Shown in pieces: positions 1-7,913 of a DNA stretch of 64,000 nucleotides. Source of the DNA: Diaminobutyricimonas sp. LJ205 (GTDB lineage Bacteria; Actinomycetota; Actinomycetes; Actinomycetales; Microbacteriaceae); NCBI RefSeq assembly GCF_009755725.1, contig NZ_CP046619.1, forward strand, positions 806,001 through 870,000, written 5' to 3'. Below the pieces are notes generated by a model that was given only the letters and a program-made list of their open reading frames with translations, searched no databases and was not told where the DNA came from. Numbering within the stretch: position 1 is the stretch's first letter; each line of letters starts with the position of its first letter. Both the position numbers and the translations under genes were made by a program.

Positions 1-165
1 GATGCGGTTGAACTCCTCCGCGTACGCGAGCTTCACCGGGAGTCGTCGTGCGGTGTACCCAGGTACTGACCCTGCCTGATGCTGTTCGAACCGCACGGAG
101 AGATCCCATGTGCTGCCGACGTAATACGAACCGTCGGAGCACTCGAGGATGTACATGAAGGGCAT
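1..165 (-). CDS. GIY-YIG nuclease-domain protein (5' part only; runs off the window)
   Basis: Fifty-five codons are visible, starting from an ATG at 165-163, and the frame is still open at base 1. The translation begins MPFMYILECSDGSYYVGST and continues into YTARRLPVKLAYAEEF. This is the GIY-YIG arrangement: the first strand carries the tyrosine (here MYILEC), then YVGST, then an Arg-containing helix (DLSVRFEQH), then the YTARRLP strand typical of the UvrC-like UPF0213/YhbQ type. Full-length members have about 80-100 residues, so roughly half is missing. Family members are small predicted endonucleases of uncertain cellular role. A CATTGT hexamer at 172-177 (minus strand) ends 7 nt before the ATG, as at the other leaderless genes here. 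Confidence 0.85.
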   Translation of the reverse strand, partial: MPFMYILECSDGSYYVGSTWDLSVRFEQHQAGSVPGYTARRLPVKLAYAEEFNRI

Positions 166-246
166 AGGGCGACAATGGCGCGCAGTCGTGGGGGAGAGAC
201 GTGCTCGGTTGCGGAGGTGATTGGTTGGCCGGTGTGGAGGAGAGGG

Positions 247-427
247 TCTCGGCAAGCTCGACCAGCGGGAGGGGGACACCAGCGGAGGGACGGTGAGGTC
301 TCGGCAGGCTCGACCAGCGGATACTGAGGCGGGGTCTCGGCAGGCTCGACCAGCGGATAGCTCGACCAGCGCGATGGCTCGACCAGCGCGATGGCTCGAC
401 CAGCGGATGGCTCGACCAACGGAGAGG
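247..427. repeat. Array of palindromic-repeat half-units (family A) in the gap before ispG
   Basis: The 316-base gap 166-481 holds no convincing gene. It contains three 22-base half-units built on GGCAAGCTCGACCAGCGG (247-268, 299-320, 335-356). These are followed by four shorter tandem units that start CTCGACCAG/CTCGACCAA (361-377, 378-394, 395-410, 411-427), the first two being identical 17-mers. The same half-unit recurs, often as an inverted pair, at 9694, 20959, 33253, 37317, 51273 and 52561. Open frames over this array are by-products of the repeat. Confidence 0.85.
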
Positions 428-469
428 GCCAGCTCAGCGGAAGCCAGCGGGCGTTCATCTGGGCGGACG

Positions 470-475
470 TAAGCT
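470..475 (+). promoter_or_regulatory. -10 element of ispG (leaderless)
   Basis: TAAGCT ends 7 nt before the GTG start of ispG; there is no ribosome binding site between them. Confidence 0.5.
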
Positions 476-481
476 AGGGGT

Positions 482-1639
482 GTGCCAGCAGTCAATCTCG
501 GTATGCCCAAGGTCCCCGAAGTCCTGAGTCCCCGTCGCAAGACGCGCCAGATCAAGGTGGGGAAGGTGCTGGTCGGCGGAGACGCCCCCGTCAGTGTGCA
601 GTCGATGACCACGACGCCGACGACCAACATCAACGCGACCCTGCAGCAGATCGCCGAGCTCACCGCCTCGGGCTGCGACATCGTGCGCGTCGCGGTGCCC
701 AGCCGGGATGACGCCGAGGCGCTGCCGATCATCGCCAAGAAGAGCCAGATCCCGGTGATCGCGGACATCCACTTCCAGCCGAACTACGTGTATGCGGCAA
801 TCGACGCGGGATGCGCCGCCGTTCGAGTGAACCCCGGAAACATCCGCAAATTCGACGACCAGGTCGGCGAGATCGCGAAGCGCGCCAAGGAAGCAGGAGT
901 CAGCATCCGCATCGGCGTCAACGCCGGATCGCTCGACCCGCGGCTGCTGCAGAAATACGGCAAGGCCACCCCGGAAGCCCTCGTCGAGAGCGCCGTCTGG
1001 GAGGCGAGCCTGTTCGAGGAGCACGACTTCCACGACTTCAAGATCTCGGTCAAGCACAACGATCCGATCGTGATGGTGAAGGCCTACCGGCTGCTGTCCG
1101 AACGCGGCGACTGGCCACTGCACCTCGGAGTCACGGAGGCGGGCCCCGCCTTCCAGGGCACCATCAAGAGCGCCACAGCGTTCGGCATCCTGCTCTCCGA
1201 GGGCATCGGCGACACCATCCGCGTCTCCCTGTCCGCCCCGCCGGTCGAAGAGGTCAAGGTCGGCCTGCAGATCCTGCAGTCGCTGAACCTGCGCGAACGC
1301 AAGCTTGAGATCGTCTCCTGCCCGAGCTGCGGCCGGGCACAGGTCGACGTGTACACGCTCGCCGACGACGTCACCAAGGGCCTCGAGGGCATGACCGTTC
1401 CGCTGCGCGTCGCCGTCATGGGCTGCGTCGTGAACGGCCCCGGCGAGGCACGCGAGGCCGACCTCGGTGTCGCCTCCGGCAACGGCAAGGGCCAGATCTT
1501 CGTCAAGGGCGAGGTCATCAAAACCGTGCCGGAATCCGAGATCGTGCAGACCCTGATCGATGAAGCGAACCGGATCGCGTCCGAGATGCCCGCGAGTGAC
1601 ACCTCCACCGGAGACCCCGTCGTCACGGTCGGCCACTGA
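482..1639 (+). CDS. ispG: 4-hydroxy-3-methylbut-2-en-1-yl diphosphate synthase (flavodoxin)
   Basis: IspG (GcpE) is the penultimate enzyme of the MEP isoprenoid pathway. It reduces ME-cPP to HMBPP with a [4Fe-4S] cluster in the cytosol. The 385-residue protein has the N-terminal TIM-barrel part ([10 protein letters not shown] at about residue 40) and the C-terminal cluster domain with Cys ligands in SCPSCGRAQ and [12 protein letters not shown]. This is the usual length for the compact bacterial form. The GTG at 482 is preferred because a TAAGCT -10 hexamer lies 7 nt upstream, giving a leaderless mRNA, and because the sequence before it is repeat DNA. In other actinobacteria ispG often follows dxr and a RIP metalloprotease gene. 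Here a GIY-YIG gene is upstream on the other strand. Confidence 0.97.
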   Translation: MPAVNLGMPKVPEVLSPRRKTRQIKVGKVLVGGDAPVSVQSMTTTPTTNINATLQQIAELTASGCDIVRVAVPSRDDAEALPIIAKKSQIPVIADIHFQPNYVYAAIDAGCAAVRVNPGNIRKFDDQVGEIAKRAKEAGVSIRIGVNAGSLDPRLLQKYGKATPEALVESAVWEASLFEEHDFHDFKISVKHNDPIVMVKAYRLLSERGDWPLHLGVTEAGPAFQGTIKSATAFGILLSEGIGDTIRVSLSAPPVEEVKVGLQILQSLNLRERKLEIVSCPSCGRAQVDVYTLADDVTKGLEGMTVPLRVAVMGCVVNGPGEAREADLGVASGNGKGQIFVKGEVIKTVPESEIVQTLIDEANRIASEMPASDTSTGDPVVTVGH

Positions 1640-1733
1640 GCCCAGCCCGCGCGATCTGGTCGGTCTGGCCCCAGCCCACGCGATCCCGCTCAACGGCCCG
1701 CCTTCCGGACGCCGAACCCATAGAAGTCAGGAA

Positions 1734-1761
1734 TTCACAGAAGCCTCGTTCTGGGTAGGCT
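1734..1761 (+). promoter_or_regulatory. Candidate promoter of the ole operon
   Basis: TTCACA (1734-1739), a 16-nt spacer and TAGGCT (1756-1761) lie upstream of oleA, followed by a purine-rich GAAGGCAGGG ahead of the GTG at 1792. Confidence 0.45.
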
Positions 1762-1791
1762 GGGACACACCCTCGGCGAAGGCAGGGTTAT

Positions 1792-2814
1792 GTGAACGGC
1801 AATTCCAACTTCCGGCACAGCAACACCTCGCTTTTGGCGGTCGCCGCCACGATAGCTCCGGTCGTTGTCACCTCTGCCGAGATCGACAACGGACTTCGTT
1901 CCTCGCTCAAGCGGCTGCACCTGCCGAAGGGTCTGCTTCAGCGTCTTGCGGGCGTCTACGAGCGTCGCGCCTGGGACTCCACCATGAGCTTCGACGAAGC
2001 CGCCATGCTCGCCGCCCGCCGCGCTCTCGCCGACGCCCAGGTCGATTCCAGCGAGGTGGGCCTGCTCATCAATACCTCGGTCACCCGCAGACACCTCGAA
2101 CCATCGGTTGCGGTCGCCATCCATCATGGCCTCGCGCTGCCCTCGTCTGCGATGAACTTCGACATCACCAACGCCTGTCTCGGCTTCGTGAACGGCATGA
2201 GCCTGGCCGCGCAGCTGATCGAGGCCGGGCAGATCCGTTATGCCGTGATAGTCGATGGGGAAGACGCCAACGAGCTGCATCAGAACACCCTCGAGCGCCT
2301 GTCAAGCATGGATCTCACTCGGGATGCGTTCATCGAAGAATTCGCCAGCCTCACCCTGGGTTCCGGCGCGGCCGCCGCGGTGCTCGGCCCGAGCGATGTG
2401 CACCCGGCCGGGCACCGCATCCTCGGCGGCATCGCCCGCGCCGCGACCGAGCACCACAATCTCTGCGTCGGTGATTTCAAGGGCATGTACACCGATGCCA
2501 AGCGCCTGCTCACCAGCGGCCTCGAACTGGTGCTCGCCGCCTGGAACGAGGCCAAGACCGAGTGGGACTGGGGCCGCATGGACCGTTACATCACCCACCA
2601 GGTGTCGTCGGTGCATACCAGCAGCATCATCAAGGCTGCGGGCCTCGACCCCAAGCGGGTGCCCACCACGTTCCCGAACTGGGGCAACGTCGGCCCGGCA
2701 TCGCTGCCGATGACCCTCGCCGCGGAGGCGCCGTCGCTGCATCCCGGCGACCGCGTGCTTTGCATGGGTGTCGGCTCCGGGCTGAACACCGCGATGACCG
2801 AGATCCGCTGGTGA
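1792..2814 (+). CDS. oleA: OleA-type thiolase (acyl-CoA head-to-head condensing enzyme)
   Basis: OleA joins two fatty acyl-CoA molecules by non-decarboxylative Claisen condensation to a beta-keto acid, the first step of long-chain olefin synthesis. The 340-residue protein is a FabH-like thiolase-fold enzyme. The nucleophilic Cys lies in DITNACLGF (about residue 128). A His is found in THQVSSVHT, and the Asn in NWGNVGPAS fits the C-terminal active-site Asn. Plain 3-oxoacyl-ACP synthase III is the alternative, but the genes that follow (OleB/OleC fusion, then OleD) settle the assignment. The GTG start at 1792 follows a purine-rich stretch. The stop TGA overlaps the GTG of oleBC (GTGA at 2811-2814), so translation is probably coupled. 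Confidence 0.92.
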   Translation: MNGNSNFRHSNTSLLAVAATIAPVVVTSAEIDNGLRSSLKRLHLPKGLLQRLAGVYERRAWDSTMSFDEAAMLAARRALADAQVDSSEVGLLINTSVTRRHLEPSVAVAIHHGLALPSSAMNFDITNACLGFVNGMSLAAQLIEAGQIRYAVIVDGEDANELHQNTLERLSSMDLTRDAFIEEFASLTLGSGAAAAVLGPSDVHPAGHRILGGIARAATEHHNLCVGDFKGMYTDAKRLLTSGLELVLAAWNEAKTEWDWGRMDRYITHQVSSVHTSSIIKAAGLDPKRVPTTFPNWGNVGPASLPMTLAAEAPSLHPGDRVLCMGVGSGLNTAMTEIRW

Positions 2815-5552
2815 CCGCCCCCGCCCTGCCCGGCCGCGGCCCCGCAGCTGATATCGATCCCCGCTTGTCACGGCGGGTCAAGGCGCCGGATGCCGCCGGC
2901 ATTCCGCGAGAGTGGCACGTTCTGGATAACGCGGTTGTACTCGCCGAGCGCGGCGTAACGCCGGTCGGAACGCTGCTGTGCGTGCACGGAAACCCGACCT
3001 GGTCGTACCTGTGGCGCGAGTTGGTCGGCGCGGCGAGCGATGCCGCGTGGCGGGTGGTTGCCCCAGACCAGCTCGAGATGGGCTTCTCGGAGCGCACCGG
3101 AATCCGCCGCGACCTCGTCACCCGCGGGAACGACCTCGCGCACCTGGTCGACGCGCTCGGCATCGACGGCCCGGTCGTCACCGTGGGGCACGACTGGGGT
3201 GGAGTGATCTCGCTGGGGTGGGCGGTCGAGCATCGGTCGAGGCTCGGGGGTGTCATCCTGCTGAACACCGCAGTGCACCAGCCCGGGCAGGCGCCGGTGC
3301 CGGCCTTGCTGCGGCTGGCACTGGCCCGACCGCTGCGGGTGCCCGCGACCGTCTGCACCCCCGCCTTCCTCGAGGCCGCGCTTGGCCTCGCCCGGGAGCC
3401 GCTTGCGCCGGCGACCCTCGCCGCGTACCGGGCTCCGTACCGCACCGCAAAGCGACGGCGTGGCATCGGCCAGTTCGTCGCCGACATCCCGGTCGACGAG
3501 CGGCACCCCAGCCGCGCCATCCTCGACCGGATCGCCGAGCAGGTGCGGTCGCTTCAGGTTCCAGCGCTGATGCTGTGGGGGCCGCGCGATCCGGTCTTCG
3601 GCGATCGCTACCTCGACGATCTGCTCGAACGAATGCCGCACGCCGATGTGCACCGCTTTGAACGGGCGGGGCATCTGCTGGCCGAGGACGTTGCATTCGC
3701 TCCGGCCGTGCTGACCTGGCTCGCCGACCAGGTGCTTCCCAGGCTTGACAGCACCCCGGTGGCCCCGGAGCGCCCGCAGGGCGCGTCTCGAAGCCCGGGC
3801 GCTCCTCACCCGCTCTGGCACTACCTCGACGAACTTGCCCAGAGCAGCCTTCCCGCGCTCATCGAGATGGCGCCGCGCGGAAGCGCGAGGGCAAACTCCA
3901 GCAGCGTTCGCCAGCGCGGTACGCGTCCGAGCTTGGGAAAGCGCCAGCACCCGCGCGAAATCAGCTGGCGGCTGCTCAGCCGCCGGGTGCGCGAACTCTC
4001 GGCCGGGCTGCTCGCGCACGGGGTACGTCCCGGCGACCGAGTCTCGGTGCTGGTTCCGGCCGGCGCCGACCTTACCGCCGTGCTCTACTCCTGCCTGCGT
4101 ATCGGCGCCGTCGTCGTGGTCGCCGACGCCGGCCTCGGGGTGCACGGCCTCAGCCGCGCGGTGCGGGGCGCCCGGCCCGACCACATCATCGGCATCGACC
4201 GCGCCCTGATCGCCGCGACCGCGCTGGGTTGGCCCGGCCAGCGGATCAGCACCCGCCGACTGCCGCGCCCCGCCGCCCGCGCCCTCGGCGTCGGTGCGAG
4301 CCTCGCCGACCTTGCCGCCTCCGGCCGTCAGGCACTTATCGCGACACCGCTCCCTCCCCAGCCTGACCCCGACGCCCAGGCTGCGATCCTGTTCACGTCA
4401 GGCTCCACCGGCCCTGCCAAGGGCGTGGTCTACACCCACCGCCAGCTTTCCGCCCTTGCGGCGACCGTCGCCGCCGAGTACGAGGTCACCCCCGGCACAG
4501 GGTTGGTCGCCGGCTTCGCCCCGTTCGCGCTGCTCGGTCCCGCGCTCGGCGCCGCCTCGGTGACTCCTGATATGGATGTCACCGCCCCCGGCAGCCTCAC
4601 CGCCGCCGCTCTCGCCGACGCCGCCGCCGCGGTCGATGCCCGCATCGTCTTCGCCTCGCCCGCCGCGCTGACCAGCGTCTACGGCACCCGCTCGCGACTC
4701 ACCCGCCACCAACGGGCCGCCCTAGACCGGGTGCAGACCCTGCTCTCCGCCGGCGCCCCGCTCTCGGCTGCCCTGCTGGAACGAGTGGCGACCACATTCC
4801 CGGCCGCCCGCATCCACACGCCTTACGGGATGACAGAGGCGCTTCTCGTCACCGACATCACACTTGACGAGCTGCGCGAGGTGGGCGGCGGCGACGGCGT
4901 CTGCGTGGGCAGGCCGACCGGGCCGAGCCGGGTGCTGATCAGCCCGCTCGACCGCCACGGTACCGCGAGCGGCGATCCGACCGCCGCGCCCGGGATCACC
5001 GGCGAGATCCTTGTTTCGGCGCCGCACATCAAAGACCACTACTACCGGCTTTGGCTCACCCAGCACGAAAGCGTGCGTGACACCCCCGCCGGCGAGCGCT
5101 GGCACCGCACCGGCGACGTCGGACATCTGGATGTGTCCGGCCGGCTGTGGGTGGAAGGCCGGCTCCACCACGTGGTCGTCACCGCCGCCGGCGTGCTCAC
5201 TCCGGTAGGCCCGGAGCAGCGCGTCGAACAAGTGCCCGGCCTCGGCCGCGCCGCCCTGGTCGGCATCGGACCGGCGGGAACGCAGCAGCCGGTCATCGTC
5301 GCCGAGGCCGTCCCGCCGGTGCGCATGCCCCGGCTGGCGCCGGCCGAACTCACCGCGCGAGTGCGTGAAGCCGCCGCGGTGCCGGTCACCGCGTCGGCCG
5401 ACGCCGTGCAGGTCGCCGCCGTGCCGGTCGCCGCGGTGCTGCTCGTGCCAGAGCTGCCCACCGACATCCGACACAACTCCAAGATCGACCGCACCCGGCT
5501 GGCCGCCTGGGCCGCCTCGGTACTCGCGGGCGAGAGGCTGGGCCGACCATGA
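2811..5552 (+). CDS. oleBC: Fused OleB alpha/beta-hydrolase - OleC beta-lactone synthetase
   Basis: A 913-residue two-domain fusion. Residues about 1-320 are an OleB-like alpha/beta hydrolase of the haloalkane-dehalogenase type: oxyanion region HGNPTWSYLW, and a nucleophile elbow VGHDWGG in which Asp is the nucleophile. OleB decarboxylates a beta-lactone to the cis-olefin. Residues about 350-913 are an OleC-like adenylating enzyme: phosphate loop ILFTSGSTGPAKGVVYTH, PYGMTEA, then WHRTGDVGHLD; it turns the beta-hydroxy acid into the beta-lactone. The same fusion is known from Micrococcus luteus and other actinobacteria. The frame is open further upstream, but the GTG at 2811 overlaps the oleA stop and gives a normal OleB N-terminus. 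The final A of its TGA lies inside oleD. Confidence 0.92.
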   Translation: MTAPALPGRGPAADIDPRLSRRVKAPDAAGIPREWHVLDNAVVLAERGVTPVGTLLCVHGNPTWSYLWRELVGAASDAAWRVVAPDQLEMGFSERTGIRRDLVTRGNDLAHLVDALGIDGPVVTVGHDWGGVISLGWAVEHRSRLGGVILLNTAVHQPGQAPVPALLRLALARPLRVPATVCTPAFLEAALGLAREPLAPATLAAYRAPYRTAKRRRGIGQFVADIPVDERHPSRAILDRIAEQVRSLQVPALMLWGPRDPVFGDRYLDDLLERMPHADVHRFERAGHLLAEDVAFAPAVLTWLADQVLPRLDSTPVAPERPQGASRSPGAPHPLWHYLDELAQSSLPALIEMAPRGSARANSSSVRQRGTRPSLGKRQHPREISWRLLSRRVRELSAGLLAHGVRPGDRVSVLVPAGADLTAVLYSCLRIGAVVVVADAGLGVHGLSRAVRGARPDHIIGIDRALIAATALGWPGQRISTRRLPRPAARALGVGASLADLAASGRQALIATPLPPQPDPDAQAAILFTSGSTGPAKGVVYTHRQLSALAATVAAEYEVTPGTGLVAGFAPFALLGPALGAASVTPDMDVTAPGSLTAAALADAAAAVDARIVFASPAALTSVYGTRSRLTRHQRAALDRVQTLLSAGAPLSAALLERVATTFPAARIHTPYGMTEALLVTDITLDELREVGGGDGVCVGRPTGPSRVLISPLDRHGTASGDPTAAPGITGEILVSAPHIKDHYYRLWLTQHESVRDTPAGERWHRTGDVGHLDVSGRLWVEGRLHHVVVTAAGVLTPVGPEQRVEQVPGLGRAALVGIGPAGTQQPVIVAEAVPPVRMPRLAPAELTARVREAAAVPVTASADAVQVAAVPVAAVLLVPELPTDIRHNSKIDRTRLAAWAASVLAGERLGRP

Positions 5553-6508
5553 GAGTGTTGGTCACCGGCGCCAGCGGCCTGCTCGGCCGCGACGTCGCCC
5601 GCGCCCTGGTCGGCGGGCATCGGGTACGCACTCTCCAGCGCCGGCCGTCAGACGTCGACGGCGCCGAGGACGTGCTCGGCAGCATCACCGACAAAGTCGC
5701 GGTCGCCACAGCCACCGAGGGCACGGATGCGGTGATCCACCTGGCTGCGAAGGTCTCGGTCAGCGGCCCAGCGGCCGAGTACCAGGCGGTGAACGTGACC
5801 GGAACCGCCAACCTGCTTGCCGCCGCCCGCCGCGCCGGGGTGCGCCGGTTCGTGCACATTTCGTCGCCATCGGTTGCGCACGTCGGCGGATCGATCGCCG
5901 GCGACGGAGCCGGCCCGGCCAACCCGGAACGGGCGCGCGGCCCTTACGCCCGCAGCAAGGCCGCGGGCGAGTTGCTGGCGCTCGCCGCCGACGATGCCGA
6001 CTTGCGGGTGGTGGTGGTGCGGCCCCATCTGATTTGGGGGCCAGGTGACACCCAACTGGTCGCGCGCATCGTCGATCGCGCCCGACGCGGCCGACTGCCC
6101 CTGCTCGACCACGGCGCGGCGCTCATCGACAGCACCTACCGTGACAATGCCGTGTCGGGCATCCTCGCCGCCCTGCAGCACGCCGACATCGCGCACGGCC
6201 GCGCCTACGTGGTGAGCAACGGCGAACCGCGCACCGTCGCCGAACTGTTGCATGGCATCTGCACCGCCGCCGGCGTCACCCCGCCGCACTGGCGGGTGCC
6301 AGCCCGGCTCGCCAGGGCGGCTGGGGGAGTGGTCGAGGCGATCTGGGCGGCGCGCCCGGGCTTGGACGAACCGCCGATGACCCGGTTCCTTGCCGAACAG
6401 CTCTCCACCGCGCATTGGTTCGACCAGCGCGAAACCCGCGCCGCGCTGCACTGGCAGCCCATGGTCAGCCTCGACGAGGGCCTCACCAGGCTGGCCGCCT
6501 CCTACTGA
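5549..6508 (+). CDS. oleD: OleD-type NAD(P)H-dependent 2-alkyl-3-oxoalkanoate reductase
   Basis: OleD reduces the beta-keto acid made by OleA to the beta-hydroxy acid used by OleC. The 319-residue protein is an extended short-chain dehydrogenase. The Rossmann motif GASGLLG is near the N-terminus (VLVTGASGLLGRDV), VIHLAA is present, and the catalytic pair is YARSK (about residues 133-137). The ATG at 5549 overlaps the oleBC stop (ATGA), the second 4-nt coupling in this operon. Gene order oleA-oleBC-oleD gives a complete long-chain monoalkene pathway. The products, usually internal C25-C33 alkenes, are expected in the membrane. The substrate range cannot be read from sequence. Confidence 0.9.
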   Translation: MRVLVTGASGLLGRDVARALVGGHRVRTLQRRPSDVDGAEDVLGSITDKVAVATATEGTDAVIHLAAKVSVSGPAAEYQAVNVTGTANLLAAARRAGVRRFVHISSPSVAHVGGSIAGDGAGPANPERARGPYARSKAAGELLALAADDADLRVVVVRPHLIWGPGDTQLVARIVDRARRGRLPLLDHGAALIDSTYRDNAVSGILAALQHADIAHGRAYVVSNGEPRTVAELLHGICTAAGVTPPHWRVPARLARAAGGVVEAIWAARPGLDEPPMTRFLAEQLSTAHWFDQRETRAALHWQPMVSLDEGLTRLAASY

Positions 6509-6609
6509 GCTGTTCCCGCCATACCCGCCGGCGCGAGCTTTCTGTCCGGAGCTGATGTTCTCGGCATTCGCCATCGACAGAAAACACCGCCATCGACGCC
6601 GCAGGTGCC

Positions 6610-6615
6610 TAGCAT
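6610..6615 (+). promoter_or_regulatory. -10 element of the MFS gene at 6623 (leaderless)
   Basis: TAGCAT ends 8 nt before GTG 6623; no Shine-Dalgarno sequence intervenes. Confidence 0.5.
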
Positions 6616-6622
6616 TGGGCAA

Positions 6623-7879
6623 GTGAGCAACTTCGCTTCAGAAGCGGGTCCCGCGCTGCAGCGTCGCACGGTGCTGGTGCTGTCGATCGGCCAGGTGCTC
6701 GGTGGCCTGGGTGTCGGCGCGACCCTGTCGCTCGGCGCCCTGCTCGCCGAGGCGGTCTCGGGGAATGCGGCCCTCTCGGGCCTCGCCGCCACCATGTCCA
6801 CACTCGGGGCCGCGGTCGCCTCCATCCCGCTCGCCCGGCTCGCTGCCCGGCGGGGACGTCGTATCGCCCTCGCCCTCGGCGCGGCCATCGCCGCGCTCGG
6901 CGCGGTGGTCGTGGTGTTCTCGGTGATAATCGACGTCTTTCTTCTGCTGCTGGTTGGCATGGGGATGCTCGGCAGTTCCGTCGCCGTCGGCCTGCAATCG
7001 AGGTTCGCCGCCACCGACCTGGCAGCCCCGGATCGCCGCGGCCGGGACTTGTCGCTCGTGGTCTGGACCACCACGATCGGTGTCGTCATCGGCCCGAACC
7101 TGCTCGCCCCGGGTGAGGCGCTCGGAGCGGCGCTCGGCATGCCGCAATACACCGGCGCGTTCGTGTTCGCGATCATCTGCCAGATCGCGGCGGTGGTGCT
7201 CTTCCTGACCATGCTCCGCCCCGACCCGCTGCTGACCGCCGTGGCGATCGGGCTCAAGGAAGCCCCACCCGAACCCGGTCGCGCGCCGGTCGCCGCCCGC
7301 GGCATCCTCGCCATCCTGCGTGAACACCCGACGGCAGCGACCGCGATGCTCGCAATCGCGCTCAGCCACATGTCGATGGTCTCGGTGATGGCGATGACCC
7401 CGCTGCACATCACCGAGCACGGCGGCACGGTCGCACTCGTCGGCTTCACGATCAGCCTGCACACCGCAGGCATGTTCGGCCTGTCACCGGTGTTCGGCAT
7501 CCTGAGCGACAAGCTGGGACGACCGGCGGTGATCCTGCTCGGCCAGGCACTGCTGGCCCTCGCCTTGGTCACCAACTGGCTCGGCCAGGAAGAGCACGTC
7601 TTCGTCGCCATCGCGCTGGCCCTGATCGGGCTGGGCTGGTCCGCCTCGACGGTGGCCGGCTCGGCGATGCTGACCGAGTCGGTCGACCTGCTCGAACGGC
7701 CGAAGGTGCAGGGCGTCTCGGACACCACCATGAACCTGTGCGGTGCCGTCGGCGGCGCACTCGCCGGCGTGGTGATGGCCGGCTTCGGATACGGACTGCT
7801 GAACGCGTTCGTGCTGGCGCTGGTTGCCGTGGTCGTGCTCACGCTGATCATGCGGCCCCGGGTGGCCGTCCCGGCGTGA
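6623..7879 (+). CDS. MFS transporter, drug-efflux-like
   Basis: A 418-residue integral membrane protein with about twelve hydrophobic segments in two halves and the MFS loop 2-3 signature in degenerate form (LARLAARRGRRIALALG), repeated in the second half as FGILSDKLGRPAVILLG. The mid-protein loop (PPEPGRAPVAARG) separates the halves. The family exports drugs or small metabolites by proton antiport; no substrate can be inferred. An in-frame GTG at 6605 exists, but the -10 hexamer at 6610-6615 lies between the two and points to the GTG at 6623. It stands between the olefin operon and proS with its own promoter, so a link with olefin export is only a possibility. Confidence 0.85.
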   Translation: MSNFASEAGPALQRRTVLVLSIGQVLGGLGVGATLSLGALLAEAVSGNAALSGLAATMSTLGAAVASIPLARLAARRGRRIALALGAAIAALGAVVVVFSVIIDVFLLLLVGMGMLGSSVAVGLQSRFAATDLAAPDRRGRDLSLVVWTTTIGVVIGPNLLAPGEALGAALGMPQYTGAFVFAIICQIAAVVLFLTMLRPDPLLTAVAIGLKEAPPEPGRAPVAARGILAILREHPTAATAMLAIALSHMSMVSVMAMTPLHITEHGGTVALVGFTISLHTAGMFGLSPVFGILSDKLGRPAVILLGQALLALALVTNWLGQEEHVFVAIALALIGLGWSASTVAGSAMLTESVDLLERPKVQGVSDTTMNLCGAVGGALAGVVMAGFGYGLLNAFVLALVAVVVLTLIMRPRVAVPA

Positions 7880-7901
7880 CAGGCGAGCGGATGCCGCCGC
7901 C

Positions 7902-7907
7902 TAAGAT
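7902..7907 (+). promoter_or_regulatory. -10 element of proS (leaderless)
   Basis: TAAGAT ends 7 nt before the GTG of proS. A GTGACA at 7876-7881, overlapping the upstream stop codon, could be a loose -35 although the spacing of 20 is long. Confidence 0.5.
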
Positions 7908-7913
7908 AGCCGG

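Noticed and set aside
247-427. CRISPR array
   Set aside because: Units are 16-24 bp, adjacent or irregularly spaced, with no uniform unique spacers and no cas gene.
33-458. Leftward open frame of 141 codons over the repeat array before ispG
   Set aside because: Its Ser/Pro/Val-Glu-Pro repeats are direct translation of repeat half-units; the real leftward gene is the GIY-YIG frame ending at base 1.
2562-2810. Upstream extension of the oleBC reading frame
   Set aside because: It lies inside oleA in another frame; GTG 2811 overlapping the oleA stop gives the normal OleB N-terminus.
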